A stretch of DNA of 64,000 bases. Origin: Vigna angularis. Its lineage: Eukaryota; Streptophyta; Magnoliopsida; Fabales; Fabaceae. The stretch lies in contig NC_068977.1 in assembly GCF_016808095.1 (NCBI RefSeq), forward strand, positions 7,810,479 through 7,874,478, given 5' to 3'. The notes under the pieces are model-generated. The model made no database searches, was not told the DNA's origin, and saw nothing but the letters and a program-made list of their open reading frames with translations. Made by a program: the position numbers and the translations under genes. Below, piece after piece: positions 34,134 through 45,654 of this stretch. Position 1 is the stretch's first letter. Every line of letters starts with the position of its first letter.

Positions 34134-34422
34134 GGTGACGGAAATGGGAGGGTGGGTGAGGGAAATTGAAAAGAGAAGGAGAAGAGTGAAAGGGAGAGGT
34201 GGTGAGTGTGTGACGGAAATGAAAAAGAGAAGAAGAGGGGGTGGATATGCTGTGGGTGCTGGAACACGGGAAAAAATTGAGGTTTTTAATTAAAAGTATA
34301 AAAACTGATAGGTAAAAGTAAAAAACAAAAATTAATTTAAGGATATTTTTGAAAAAAGATAAATTGGGAAGGTAGAAGAAGAAGGTTGTGGTGGTGGAGG
34401 GAGCGTGTCTCCAGAAAGTGTA

Positions 34423-35850
34423 ATGATATTAATATTAGAGGATTACTCCCTGCACCCCCCACATTTCTCCTATACTACCAAATTTTTTGTAAATTTCAAA
34501 ATTATTTTTTATATTTTAAAATATCCTACTTCTCATCTTTTTTCTTCAACATGTGCCACGTCCATTAACTGGATATGCCATATCCAAGGTTTTTTTTAGT
34601 TTTTAGTTTATTATATTATTGTATTTTAAATTAATATATAAATATTATTTAATTTTTTATAAATTTATTACATAATTATATATAAATTAATTTTATTTTA
34701 TTTAATAAAATAATTTTATTAATTTAATTTATGTATTATTTAAATAACTATTTAAATTTTTTTTTATAAATATATTAAAACGGATGTATCACATCTTACA
34801 TCCGTTGAACTTTCTTCTTTTAGTTTTTAATTTTCTAATTTATTGTATTTTAAATTAATATATAAATAGTATTTAATTTTTTTAAAATTATTACTTAATT
34901 ATTTATAAATTTATTTTATTTAATAAAATAATTATTATTAATTTAATTTATATATTATAATTTATATAATTATTTAAATATTTTTTATAAATCTATTAAA
35001 ACGGATATGTGACATCCGTTGAAGTTTTTTTTTTAGTTTTTAATTTTTTAATCTATTGTATTTTCAATTAATATATAAATATTATTTATTTTTTTAAAAT
35101 TTATTACGTAATTATATATAAATTAATTTTATTTTATTTAATAAAATAATTATTATTAATTTAATTTATGTATTATTATTTAAATAAATATTTAAATTTT
35201 TTTATAAATCTTTTAAAATAATGTGCACGTTGAAGTTTTTTTTTCTTTTAGTTTTTAATTTTTTAATTTATTGTATTTTAAATTCCTATATAAATAATAT
35301 TTAATTGTTTTTGAATTATTACTTAATTATTTATAAATTAATATTATTTTATTTAATAAAATAATTATTATTAATTTAATTTATATACTATTATTTAAAT
35401 AACTATTTAAAAGTTCTTTTTATAAATCTATTAAAACGGATATGCCACAACCGTTAACAGATGTGGTGACATCCGTTGAAGTTTTTTCTTTAGTTTTTAA
35501 TTTTTTTATTTATTGTATTTTAAATTAATATATAAATATTATTTATTTTTTTTAAAATTTATTACGTAATTATATATAATTTTATTTTATTTTATTTAAT
35601 AAAATAATTAGTATTATTTAAATATTTTTTATAAAATTACTTAAACGGACGTGGTCATATGTTTTCTTTTTTTAAAAAATGAAAAAAAAAACTAAAATAT
35701 AAACTATGTAAACGGATGTCAACATCCGTTGAAGGTGAAACAAATGTTAACCTCCATTTTATAACAAGAACAAATTAAGTATGGAGTGGTGTAGAGAGTA
35801 TTTGGTGGTGGTGGAGGTAGCAACACTCTTAATATTATTATTATTAAACT
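34423..35850. repeat. AT-rich tandem array with ACGGATGT/ACATCCGT palindromes
   Basis: About five units of 210-240 bases (starting near 34590, 34815, 35030, 35240 and 35480). Each has TTTTAGTTTTTAATTTTT..TTGTATTTTAAATT, a run of TTATTTAATAAAATAATTAT-like text, and AAAACGGAT ... ACATCCGTTGAAG at the end. The flanks (TAATATTAGAGGATTACTCCC at 34430, and the complement near 35800) may be the ends of an inverted-repeat element containing the array, with TAATATT on both outer sides; low confidence. No coding sequence. Confidence 0.6.
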
Positions 35851-36417
35851 GAGAATCCGCAACACACTCACATATAAATTACTCATTGTATTTCTAATTC
35901 TTTAATTTAATTTAGGTTTAAACCCTCGGATGATCCTCGTGTTTATATGGAAATCTCAAATAGGTCATCATATTTTCAACTGTCTCAATTGGGTTCATAT
36001 ATTTGCAAAATATCTCAATTGGGTCCAAATATTTGTAAAATTGAACCAATTTTGCCATAACCGTTAAGTTGTCACAAACGGCGTTAAAATGTGCTGAAAT
36101 GGATATACTGAGGTGGATATTTTATTAAAAAAAATATACTGTCAGTGATGACATGGAATTTAACAAATAAATAAAAATAGAAAAATTATGCGATTAAAAA
36201 AAAGGGGATTTGAGAGTCTGAGTTTCGTCTTCTTCGCTGTCCCCCTAAAAAACTGCAGCACCGTCGTCCGTGTCATGAGGAAACTGGAGAAGGAAGAACT
36301 GGTGATGAAGGAAGAAGGTGGTGGAGCTGAAGGGGTGGATCTGAGGAAGCTCTTGTGTGGTGAGAGAATGCCGCGGAAAACCCCATTGAAGCTTCGTCAG
36401 CTCTGGCGGCGGGGACA

Positions 36418-36625
36418 ATAGCGACGACGGCCGGGGCGGCGTTGATGCTGTTTTATGTGCTGAGCCGGCGACTGTCGCGGAAGACGGAGGAGGACAACAA
36501 GGATCACGGAGGCTGCGGCGACGTGTCGAAATCGAGCAGATCGACGTGCCGGAGCCCTCATCTTCTTGCCGCTCTGCGACATCGGAACCCTAGGCCGTCC
36601 GCCGCTGCCATCTCTATTGAGATTT
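36418..36625 (+). pseudogene. Captured first-exon-like fragment, lipase/DAG-lipase-like N-terminus (tentative)
   Basis: The frame through 36430-36627 reads MLFYVLSRRLSRKTEEDNKD, preceded by ATIATTAGAAL-type small residues: a membrane anchor followed by a basic stretch. It resembles, from memory, the N-terminus of plant class-3 lipase-like (calmodulin-binding/DAG lipase-like) proteins. The next captured piece at 36855 (QLKGDEIIVELY) resembles their following exon (QLKGPEIIEELY), which supports the idea. The upstream GC-rich stretch 36240-36415, with GVDLRKLLCGERMPRKTPLK, is unassigned. Family call tentative. Confidence 0.45.
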
Positions 36626-36851
36626 AATCACACTATCTTCACCCTCTTCTCTGCCACGTTTCTCTGTGTGCGCGTATCACCTTTTTCCCTCCTTTCTCTG
36701 TTTTTGTTTTTTTCTCGATTTGGAATCGTTCCGGGGGTGATTGGGGCTGATTGAGTGCATTCTAATGGGTTGTTGCTACCAAATAGAGAGATGGTGAATC
36801 AGATATTGTCATACATATATTAATCAAGTTTTTACTTTTTACTGTAATTAT

Positions 36852-37055
36852 GTGCAGCTCAAAGGGGATGAAATAATTGTGGAGTTGTACCAAGATATTA
36901 TCATGGAAATTCTGTCATGGCTTGAAAGATCTCCTGCGATTCAAGTACGTTTCAAAAGGGTGAAACCAACTTGTCTCCGATTCGATTTTGCAGTGCGGTG
37001 GCTTTGGTTTCGCAAAGGAGATGACAGCAAAGATGAACAGGCAGTAGCGATTTAG
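36852..37055 (+). pseudogene. Chimeric fragment: lipase-like exon edge joined to an F-box
   Basis: QLKGDEIIVELYQ runs directly into DIIMEILSWLERSPAIQVRF and KRVKPTC. The second part is an F-box (compare DELIQEILSWLPAKILTRFK in the gene at 28.9 kb), but it is worn: a Tyr replaces Pro in the LP opening and the Trp end is lost. The two families are not normally joined, so the fusion was made inside the element. The frame stays open for 67 codons to 37055. Whether it is transcribed cannot be told. Confidence 0.55.
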
Positions 37056-37641
37056 GGTTGGAAGGATTTTCAAATTAGTTCTCTCGTGGATTTTCTGAGT
37101 GCAAGCCATTTTTCTCACTTTTTTCTGCTTACATTATTTTTTTTATTTTTTTTTAATTTATTAAATTCCATGTCATCACTGACAGTATATTTTTTTCAAT
37201 AAAATATTCATATCAGTATATCCACTTTAGCACATTTTAACGCCGTTTGGGACAACTTAACAGTTATGGCAAAATTGGTTCAATTTTACAAATATGTGGA
37301 CCCAATTGAGATATTTTACAAATATATGGACCCAATTGAGACAGTTGAAAATATGATGACCTATTTGAGATTTCCATATAAACACGAGGATCATCCGATT
37401 TAAACCTTTAATTTGATTTAATTTAAATAAAGTGTTAGATGGATTACTTATAGTTAAAGAATTAAGAGTGTTTTTTTAATTAAAGAAGGGTAACTCTGTA
37501 TATTCTTCTGAGATGTCTAATGCAATCTCAACATTCTTTTTTTTTTACTTATTGGTTTCTTTGTCTATGTTCTTAGTCTGGGGCAACTGATTTTGATATG
37601 TTACAGTTTTTGCATAAAATTGAATTTATTATTTTCATTTT

Positions 37642-37978
37642 GGTTTAATAGGTTCGGAGGTCCCTATATTTGCGGGTTCGTTTCAATTGGGTCCTCTAAT
37701 TTTGGAAGTGATCAATTGGGTCCCTAATTTTGGTCAATTTGATTCAATAATAGCATTTTCGTTAAATATAGATGGCATCCAGGTGGCACCGTTTGAGCTG
37801 TATAGATGAATTTTTAACATTTTTAATTGTTAAATATATTAATAAATGAAAATATAATCAGAAATTATTAAAAATATTAAATTAGGTCGGTGGTGGGGAC
37901 TCAATTGATCACTTCCAAAATTGAAGGACCCAATTGAAACGAACCCGCAAATATAGGGACTTCTGAACTTATTAAACC
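37642..37978. mobile_element. MITE, 337 bp, 9-bp target duplication
   Basis: The left arm GGTTTAATAGGTTCGGAGG..CAATTGGGTCC is mirrored by GGACCCAATTG..CTTCTGAACTTATTAAACC. Perfect 9-bp duplication TTTCATTTT (37633-37641, 37979-37987). It shares GGTTTAA ends and the CAATTGGGTCC arm motif with the cargo element at 35915. Noncoding. Confidence 0.88.
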
Positions 37979-37987
37979 TTTCATTTT

Positions 37988-38600
37988 TATCTCATTCATG
38001 TATACTTTTTATTATTTTGGATTCATATTTTATCTGATAATTTGGAATGGTGTTAACTTTTTTTTAATGAGGTAGGAGATAAGAATTAATATTTTGGAAT
38101 ATTGAGATCTATCTAAAAGATTTACATATTTTAATTAGAAGTAAATATAGGTCAGATTTGTCATTGTTCTAATTTGATCCAAAATTTTGATTGAGTTACT
38201 TAATTTAAAACATGATATGAAATAAGTGAGATAAAACTTGATAAATCTGATTTTGTCATTGTAATATATCAATTTCGTATTTAATCATTCAAAAAAGATA
38301 AAGAAATATAAAATTTAAAGTAAGTTATATTTAATAAATAGATATTTCAAAATTAAAAAAAATTATTTTAAATACAATACCATATTATATAAAATTTTAT
38401 TCATTAAATAAACAATTTTTATGATTAAAATAAAAAGGTTATGAAAAAAAATATATTTTAAGAAAAATATTAAACATAAATAATATATATAAAAAGAGTA
38501 GATTAGAATAATATTACTTTTAAAAATCATAAATAATCGATGATGAAGAGGAGTTTACACTGACTTGAATAATGATATGGTACTATTGATTCGATCTTAC
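37988..38600. other. AT-rich spacer
   Basis: No gene or structure recognised. Confidence 0.4.
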
Positions 38601-38773
38601 CATTGGATTTAATTTATTTTTTATCAATATTTAGGTATTTATGTTTATATATTTATATTTTATTTTTATATTTATATTTCGTTTATATATTGTTTCAAAC
38701 AGTTATATATATGTAAATTGTACTCTCTCTTGATTATGGAATAAGAAATACAATTTCTATCATTTCTTTTATC
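38601..38773 (+). mobile_element. Short 5' LTR of a copia element
   Basis: CATTGGATTTAATTTA..TTGTACTCTCTCTTGATTATGG resembles the 3' LTR at 7375-7541. It is followed within about six bases by TGGTATAAGAAG (38780), a mutated initiator-Met-tRNA primer site (usual TGGTATCAGAGC). Left end approximate. Confidence 0.5.
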
Positions 38774-38789
38774 ATGACATGGTATAAGA

Positions 38790-39218
38790 AGAAAATTAAT
38801 TTTTTATCATGTTCTTCCGCAACCAATTCTTTTCCTGCCCAGATCTTCATCTTTTACCTTTCGTTCTTGGTTTTCCTGCCTTTTTCTTCTCCTTCTGTGG
38901 CTAATTCCTCTGTTACTCTCGCATCGTTGCAAGATACAACACACGACTGTTACATTCACCCTAAAGAGAATCCTTCACTGGTGCTTGTTTCCTCGATTCT
39001 TGAAGGTCACAATTATTATGGATGGGCTCGCTCAATGTCTATTGACACTTCTTCCTCAATCTAATCCCACAGTCTCACATTCTACCAATCTAGTGAGCTC
39101 TCATAATGCTTCCACTTCTTCTCAAGCTCAAGGTAATATCTATTCTCAATGGATTCTAGACACAGGTGCTACTGATCATATATTCAATTCTTTGTCTCAT
39201 TTTATTTCTTATTTGTAG
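38790..39218 (+). pseudogene. Copia gag start fused to gag end/protease by internal deletion
   Basis: 38774-39064 contains HPKENPSLVLVSSILEGHNY then YGWARSM, the opening of copia Gag (capsid). The next frame, 39060-39218, carries a Ser-rich linker and WILDTGATDHIF, the copia protease active site (DTGA). The hundreds of residues normally between them, including the zinc knuckle, are missing, so the piece is a deletion derivative. It stops at 39218, where antisense integrase-derived sequence begins. Confidence 0.75.
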
Positions 39219-40038
39219 ATAAGATGGTTTATGTTTTGGCCTGGTTGATTTCCTTTGTGGAGTAGCAATGACAGGTTCAACAAAAACAGGTTGAGAAGAA
39301 AGAATAATAGGGTCTGGAACAATGGAAGGAAGAGATGTAGGTGGTCAGAAGGGTTGATCAGTAACTTCTGAGAAAATAGGTGATGGAGAGGAAATGATTT
39401 TGGTGTCAAAATCCAAGGATTTTTGTGTATCATAGGTGAGTGCTTGTCATTAGTAAGAAAAGGAAATATGTTTTCATAAAATATTACATTCCTTGATAGA
39501 AAAATTTGCCTAGAGTTGAAATCTAACTAAAGGTAGCCTTTCACTCATTTTTTAAAACCAAGTAAAACATATTTTCTTGCACGAGGTTGAAATTTTGTTC
39601 TATGAGCTTGAAGAGTTGAAGCATAACAAAATGAGCTAAAAACTCGTAAGTAAGTAATGTCAAGTTTAACGATGTGTAACAACTGAGATGGAGAAAAATA
39701 TGCCAAAACTTTGGAAGGTAAAATATTAATGAGTTGTACAGCATAACGAACAACAAAAGACCAGAAAATTATGGGAAATGGGATTGAAACATTAAAGATC
39801 TAGCAACATTGAGAATGTGTTGATGTTTTCTCTTAACAACTCCATTTTGTTGAGGTGTTTCAACACAAGATAATTGATGTTGTATCCCTTTTTGTCCATA
39901 AAAATTTGTCATTGCAACCTCATTACCATTATATGATCTAATAGCTTTTACATCAATGCCAAATTGTGCTTTGATATAAGAAACAAAGCGAATAAGTTGT
40001 GATCTTGTATCTGACTTACTTGCCATCAATTTAATCAA
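39209..40038 (-). pseudogene. Inverted copia integrase segment
   Basis: Minus strand, 40038-39769: FVSYIKAQFGIDVKAIRSYN then GNE (first core motifs, with Tyr where Asp of RSDNG is expected, so a catalytic residue is lost) and ETPQQNGVVKRKHQHILNVA (Lys replacing the catalytic Glu of VERKHQ). Continuing through frameshifts to 39209 are the integrase C-part and linker (FLVLKN / LGFK-type text and a Pro/Leu-rich tail). It lies tail-to-tail with the plus-strand gag/protease. Flanking copies of TTTATGTTTTGGCCTGG occur at 39229 and 40051. Confidence 0.75.
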
Positions 40039-40151
40039 TGGAGAAGATAAGATGTTTTATGTTTTGGCCTGGTTGATTTCCTTTGTGGAGTAGTAATGAC
40101 AGGTTCAACAGAAATAGGTTGAGAAAAAAAATCCTTTCTTTTCTCGTAACA

Positions 40152-40419
40152 TGGTATCAGAGTCATGATTAGAGCCTATCCTAGTGATATTTCTTGTTTC
40201 TTGGGCATTTCTATTCCACCCGCTATCGGCCCATTATCGGACCACCCAATTTCTACTATCACGCACGAGATGTCTATACCTCGGCGTGAAAGGGGTGTGT
40301 TGGAAGTCCACATCGACTAGAGATAAGGTCAATTTATAATTTATAATTGAGTGCAAAAACTTTACCCTACAAGTCGGTTTTGTGAGAATGAATTAGGCTT
40401 TAAACCCACTTTTTAATCA
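40152..40419 (+). mobile_element. TRIM-type element: primer site, short internal region and 3' LTR
   Basis: TGGTATCAGAGTCATG (primer site for initiator Met-tRNA) at 40152, about 145 bases of noncoding internal sequence (ATTCCACCCGCTATCGGCCC), polypurine GAAAGGGG, and then an LTR starting TGTTGGAAGTCC at 40298. This matches the layout of terminal-repeat retrotransposons in miniature, widespread in dicots. The 5' LTR is missing, replaced by the copia fragment. The end near 40419 (TTAATCA) is approximate. Confidence 0.65.
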
Positions 40420-43400
40420 TGCTAATCTACCTAATGGTCGAGGAAAAGCCCAAAATTTTGCATGGTAAGAGTGGAAGAGAGTCCAACTTTTTGGTCCATG
40501 AATGGATATGGAGTGAGTGATTAGATGGTCAAAATTATCGTGTTGTGAGATGAGGTTATAGAAAAAGAGAAAAAAATAAAAATAAAGCAAGAAAGAAAGC
40601 AACAAGCGTGTGATAAAGAGCAATATAAAAGGTGACAAAAGGGCATTGAACTCACTCCTTCTGTGACAGTCAAAAGAAATCTAATGTATGATCCATCTTT
40701 CTGACCCCACCATATTTTTCTTTCCAACAATACACAATTTGCATTATTTGAGTATCAAATAATTCACATCTTCTATCCCAAGTAGTGTATAAAATCATTT
40801 TTCCTTTGCTTACTTTTTATCTTTCTTATACACACATCTTACATGTACTTTCCTAAACCAATGGAGAGAGCAAAAGTTGTCCCATTCTCTTCTTGTACAC
40901 AAAAGCATTCAAGATATACTTAACATCACCTGTGCACTTTTTCTTTCATTCGAGGTTGAAAGATTTGGGCAAGGATAGATTCTTTGTATTTCAAGGTAAA
41001 TTAAAGACTAAAACCACTAACTTCAACTAAATCCTTACCAAAAAAGTGTTTGTAGTTAAATTAGAAAGGAATTGGAGACAAAAGAAAAGTCATTTTTCTT
41101 ACATAAGGAGAAGATATGATGATATAATATGATATGATATACTGAGACAATATTTGGCCTTGTCACTCTATTTATAAATATTTTTATTTATTTTATGGGT
41201 AATTTTTTTATAGATTATTGTTTTAGTTTAAAGAAATGGTTAAATTTAAGAAAACATTCAAATTAAAAAATATTAAAGTAAAAAAAATACTTAAAGGATA
41301 AAATTGGTAAAATAATTATTTTAATTTAAAAAAAGTTACTTAAAGAGTAAAATTAAAAAAAAAAGAATGTACATAAAAAAAAGAATTTCCTTTATATGAT
41401 AATATAGATTATACAAGATATTATCAAATTAATCTAGGTTGATGTTAACTTAATTTTGGTTAAGACTGGTATTTCTTTTGTTTAAAAATTTTGACATTCA
41501 ATTTTAATGTTCTAAAACTTTTGTCGATATTTTTTTTCTAGTTTTAAAATACTTTTTTTTTATCTTCTACAAGTTGTATCCAAACCACTTTTCATCTATC
41601 TATAAATATTTGTGTATGCTATTTTGATACAGTAAAAGCAATGCACTTTAAAATTAGAGAAAAATTAAAACAAAACATTTAGAAAAACAAAACTTTGAAC
41701 TTCAAAAATTTAAATAAATAAACATTGTATTGTTTTATCTTTAAAGGATGAAATTGGTAATGCTAATTGTTTGGAAAGGGCCAATTTGGTATCATTGATC
41801 AACAAATTGCATTGTGATGTATATCTTGAAAAAGGGAATAGGGTCCATAGACCTTACCTAATAATTTTAATTGAAAGGAATCTACCCAATCATGAGGGCT
41901 TGGTCATTGCATGAATAGGCATCTTACATTATTTTGAAGGGCATGGTCAAAATGATTCTACTTTCAAAGGGACACACTTACCCTTATTTATTATAATAAC
42001 TAAGTAATAAAGTGTATTCGATAAAATGGGGTAGGTCACTTTTATCAGACACTTCTTCAAGTTGTGGGTTTAGTACATAGGCTTAGAAGGAAATAGAAGA
42101 TAATATATTCAACAATTTAGCTTATATTAATTTAACCAACATGGACTTCGTCCAATTGGCAAGTAGTTTCATCAATTAAACTTTATTATAAGTATTACAT
42201 ATTGTTATTTTTGACAAATATACGAGTATATAAAATTATTATGACTTATACAAGTACTTAAAATTATTAATGATCATTTTTTCATGTCTCTTCGAGATAA
42301 AAAAAAAAAAAGCACACTAAGTTATTTTTTTTATTAAGTATACAAATTTATGTTTGGTGCAAAAATTGTTTGATTTATATATTGAGAGGATATATGAATT
42401 TAAACACTCTTTGATATAACTTTATAGCATTGAAAGATGATGCAAATCAGAAGGTTAGAAGGATTGGTCAACTTGAAAAGGTGTTTGGAAAATTCAAACT
42501 TCATGAACGAATCTTGGTTGTTGCGGAAGCAAAAGTAATAAAGAAAAATAAGAACAATTTGCAAAGAAAAATAGAAAATAGATTGAAGAAGAGAAATGAA
42601 TACACCTTCCAGGGTAATCCCAAAAGATAAGTGCTACCACTTGATAAAAGTTTTTGAAATAAAAACTAAAACAAGATAAGAAAACTCTTAAGACTATCAA
42701 ATTACTCACAAGAATAAATTTCATTCAATCTTTAAAAATAAACTTTAAAAAAGGGAGTGCTCTTATTTGTATGTATATCGTAATCTGATATGGAAAAGAC
42801 TTATTTCTTTCATTTAAAGAGTTAATTGGAGAATCACATATATGAATTACTAGTGATACTTAGGATCATGAAGGAGTTTTGTCCATCACATATGATTTAA
42901 AAGTGACATGTGTTGATTAGAAACTCTTCATATTCCCTTCATGTTTTGAAAGGTCACTCAAAATGTGTCTTTTGAGAGTGACCTGTGAATTTTAGAATAT
43001 TCCAAAATAATAAAGGAATATTTTATAATCCAAGAATCTATAAACTTTAATGTTTATCAATTTATCCTTCTAATTTCTATAGTCTTCCTCTTGCTAATCT
43101 CTTTTGAAGTTTATTCTTTCTTTCTTTTTTATTCTTTCTTGTCATGCTTAGTGTTTGTTCATTATTGCTTCTTTTTATCTATCTTCAACAAATTCTTCCT
43201 CTTCCTTATTTATATCAAAGGGTTTACAAAAAGTTCATGGTCTAAAGGTTTACAAAAGCACTTAAGAAATTATTGCATTCACATCTTACTGAGTTGCATA
43301 TATTGTCTTTCATTTTATTTGTTTCTATTTATGTACATCTTAAAAAGGACCATAACATGCATTCTATATTAGAGCTTTTTCAGATATGTTTGATTTCGGT

Positions 43401-43762
43401 TGATAGCATCTTGAGAAGGATATAAGAGCAAAAGAAATAAAAGAGAAGGAGTTGAGAGAGAAAGAAATTCATGAAAAAAGTATAAAAGAAAATATCAAAG
43501 AAGAAATAAGTGAAAAAAGTTATCAACAAAGAGGAATAAAAATATACTAATAGAAATATTTTTTTTTATCATTGTGTAAATATTGTTGTTTTGTTCATTT
43601 AATAATGTGAAGAAGATTTTTCTCATGAGATGTCTCAACAATATTTCATTTGATAGCACACAACCAATATTATTTGTAAGAATTCGAATTCTCAAATGGA
43701 AATTTAATCAATAGATAATCTTTGATCTAAATAGTATGGATTTATCTCAAAGGAAATATATT
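40420..43762. other. Gene-poor interval
   Basis: No recognisable gene. The ORF 42430-42630 (66 codons, Lys-rich, starts MKDDANQKVRRIGQLEKVFG) resembles nothing I know and has no clear promoter or partner exons. 43420-43520 is a purine-rich tract (AAGAGAAGGAGTTGAGAGAG). Confidence 0.4.
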
Positions 43763-44272
43763 TAGGGATGATAACAGGTCGGGTCAGGTACGAGTAGTGT
43801 CTACTCATTACCCGACCCGCAATAAAAAAAAATACTTGTTAGGTGCTCTAGATATCTAATTAAAAATACCTGCAAGTATTTTGAACCCTATGAATACCCA
43901 TGATACCAACAAATAGTTAAAAAAATATTTTATAATTTTTTAAAATAAAATATAAATAAAATTACTAAACAAAATATAAAATATAATATATTAAAATTTA
44001 ATTGTAATTAAATTTAACTTAATAAAATATAAATTAGTTTTAATTTTAATTAAATTTAACTTAATAAATATAAATTAAATTTTATTTTTATTTTTTTGCG
44101 GGTAATGGATACTCTACAAGTATGGATAGTATGATATCCATACTCGACCTGTTTATAAACAGATATTAAAATACATACTACTTGGAAGTAATAAATATAT
44201 GTGGATATCAACTATCTACCATAGATTTTATCCACAATTACTCACGGGTACGACTATTTTTGTCATTTCCAA
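43763..44272 (+). mobile_element. hAT-like MITE family member (copy A)
   Basis: Starts TAGGGATGATAACAGGTCGG. Its inner order (GGGTCAGG.., a long AT-rich middle with TTAATAAAATATAAATT, then GATATTAAAATACATAC) is repeated in reverse at 53225-53697. TAGGGATGACAAC ends are typical of a common plant hAT-type repeat. The right end (TGTCATTTCC) is worn and the 8-bp duplication is not clear. Confidence 0.45.
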
Positions 44273-45654
44273 GTATACCCATGATTTTATAGGACAAATG
44301 TTATTGAAAAGGGAAAGAATGATATGATTCTCAAGATGACAGTGTAATTTTTACGTGTTTGTAATCTTTATATTTTTTATTAAATATAAAGTAATTATTC
44401 ATATAATGGATGTTAAAGGAAGTATCAACACATATGTTAATTACTTGTGTGTATTAAATATTTCTTATTGAGAATTAACGTGGAATAAAGATTGTATTGT
44501 TAGAGTAATTTTGGAGTAATAAGAATTCAAATTTAATCTTATAAGGATAACACAGGTAATCAATTTGATGACTTATCACTTATTTTTTATCTTTATTGAG
44601 TGTGACGTACATATTATTTCCCAAACTAAATATTAGAAACACTCCCTTTTAAGTTAGTGTTAAGATTTTGAATCTTGATATTCAGTGTCTTTTTTTTATA
44701 CTTATGACATGTATGAGTGTAAAAAATACTTCTCCTCGATTTATATCACAAATTAATTCTTAATGATTTTATTTAAAAAATGGAGAGAAATTTGAGGAGG
44801 GATAAAGGAAAGAAAAGAAAGAGTAATGAGAGATAAATAAAGAGAAAATGTTTGATTAATATTGAAAAAAAAAAGCATGTGCAAATTGTAATGAAAGAGA
44901 TATAGAGAAAAAGGAAAATATAAAAAAGAAAAATAATGAAGAAAAAGAAAATAAAGAGAAAGAGTTAAGAGAGAGATAAATTAAAGAAAAGGAGCGAAGG
45001 AATTGAGAAAAATGAATTTAGAGAAAAAGAAACTGAGGAAAAGGAGTTTAAAGAAAAAAAAAATTCAAGAAAAAAAGAGAAAAGGTGTAATAAACTGAAA
45101 AGAGGTGGTTAGTAAAGAAGTAGGAGAAAAATAATAATACAAATGATATTTTTTATAAAAATGTTATTGTTTTGGGCATCCAACAACATGAGGAAAAGTT
45201 TTCATCATATGTACAAAAACACGTCATTTGAACGATAATATTTGAAAGGGTTATAGTTCTTGAATGAAAAATCAATAAAAGATTGGTAATTGATATAACA
45301 GCTCAATTTTTTACTTACTAAAATCTGTAATTAATATAAATTACATAATTTAAAATAAAACTTGAATCTTTTTTATTGAAAATCTCAATTACAAACAAAT
45401 TTTTTTATTGAAAATCTTAATTATGGACCACTCTCCCTAGTGTTGTGCATCAATCTCAATACCGGTATGATCATCTACTCCTGTATAAAATATGATTATT
45501 CCAGATGAAAACTATCAATGTAAGGGTGAACTAATATTTAAACATTTAATCATCATGACAAGAATGTACATAAGTTATAATATAATACTCATCCAAACCT
45601 TTCTTAACTCTAGCCGCTCATAACACCATTCAATTTCGTCAATTGTCAACCATT
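44273..45654. other. Spacer with a polypurine region
   Basis: No gene. 44775-45085 is strongly purine-biased on this strand (AAAGAGAAAGAGTTAAGAGA and similar). Like the shorter tract at 43420, it is followed by T-rich sequence with AAATATTGTTGTTTTG-like text. Confidence 0.5.

Larger units (their letters stand above)
32291..34413. mobile_element. Inverted-repeat element carrying host gene fragments (Pack-type)
   Basis: The left arm starts TGGAGAGATGCTCC..TTCCACCACCA; the right arm ends TGGTGGTGGAGGGAGCG..TCTCCA. The arms extend about 330 bases, to 32625 and from 34075, and include CGTCACCCA repeats and a piece of GH3 beta-xylosidase sequence in each arm. Between them are the rest of the GH3 piece and a CYP711A-like P450 3' end with its intron. 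No transposase. I could not find a clean target duplication (CTCATAAAG on the left against GAAAGTGTA on the right), so the family is uncertain; Mutator-like capture elements are the best comparison. 33610-34060 has no recognisable gene. Confidence 0.7.
35915..37406. mobile_element. TIR element with captured gene fragments (Pack-MULE-like), 1.49 kb
   Basis: Terminal inverted repeats of about 250 bases: left GGTTTAAACCCTCGGATGAT..CCTCGTGTTTATATGG, right the complement ending CATCCGATTTAAACC. The 9-bp target duplication is TTTAATTTA (35906-35914) against TTTAATTTG (37407-37415), one mismatch. The inside, 36190-37130, is much richer in GC and holds pieces of host genes (see next entries). No transposase, so it depends on an autonomous element elsewhere. 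Long TIRs, 9-bp duplication and captured exons are the hallmarks of Pack-MULEs. Confidence 0.8.

Noticed and set aside
32291..34413. Considered as two neighbouring real genes (BXL and P450)
   Set aside because: Only small parts of each gene are present, they lie between inverted arms, and the GH3 piece is mirrored in the opposite arm.
32282..34422. A 9-bp duplication around the P450/GH3 element
   Set aside because: CTCATAAAG and GAAAGTGTA do not match, so the family of this element is left open.
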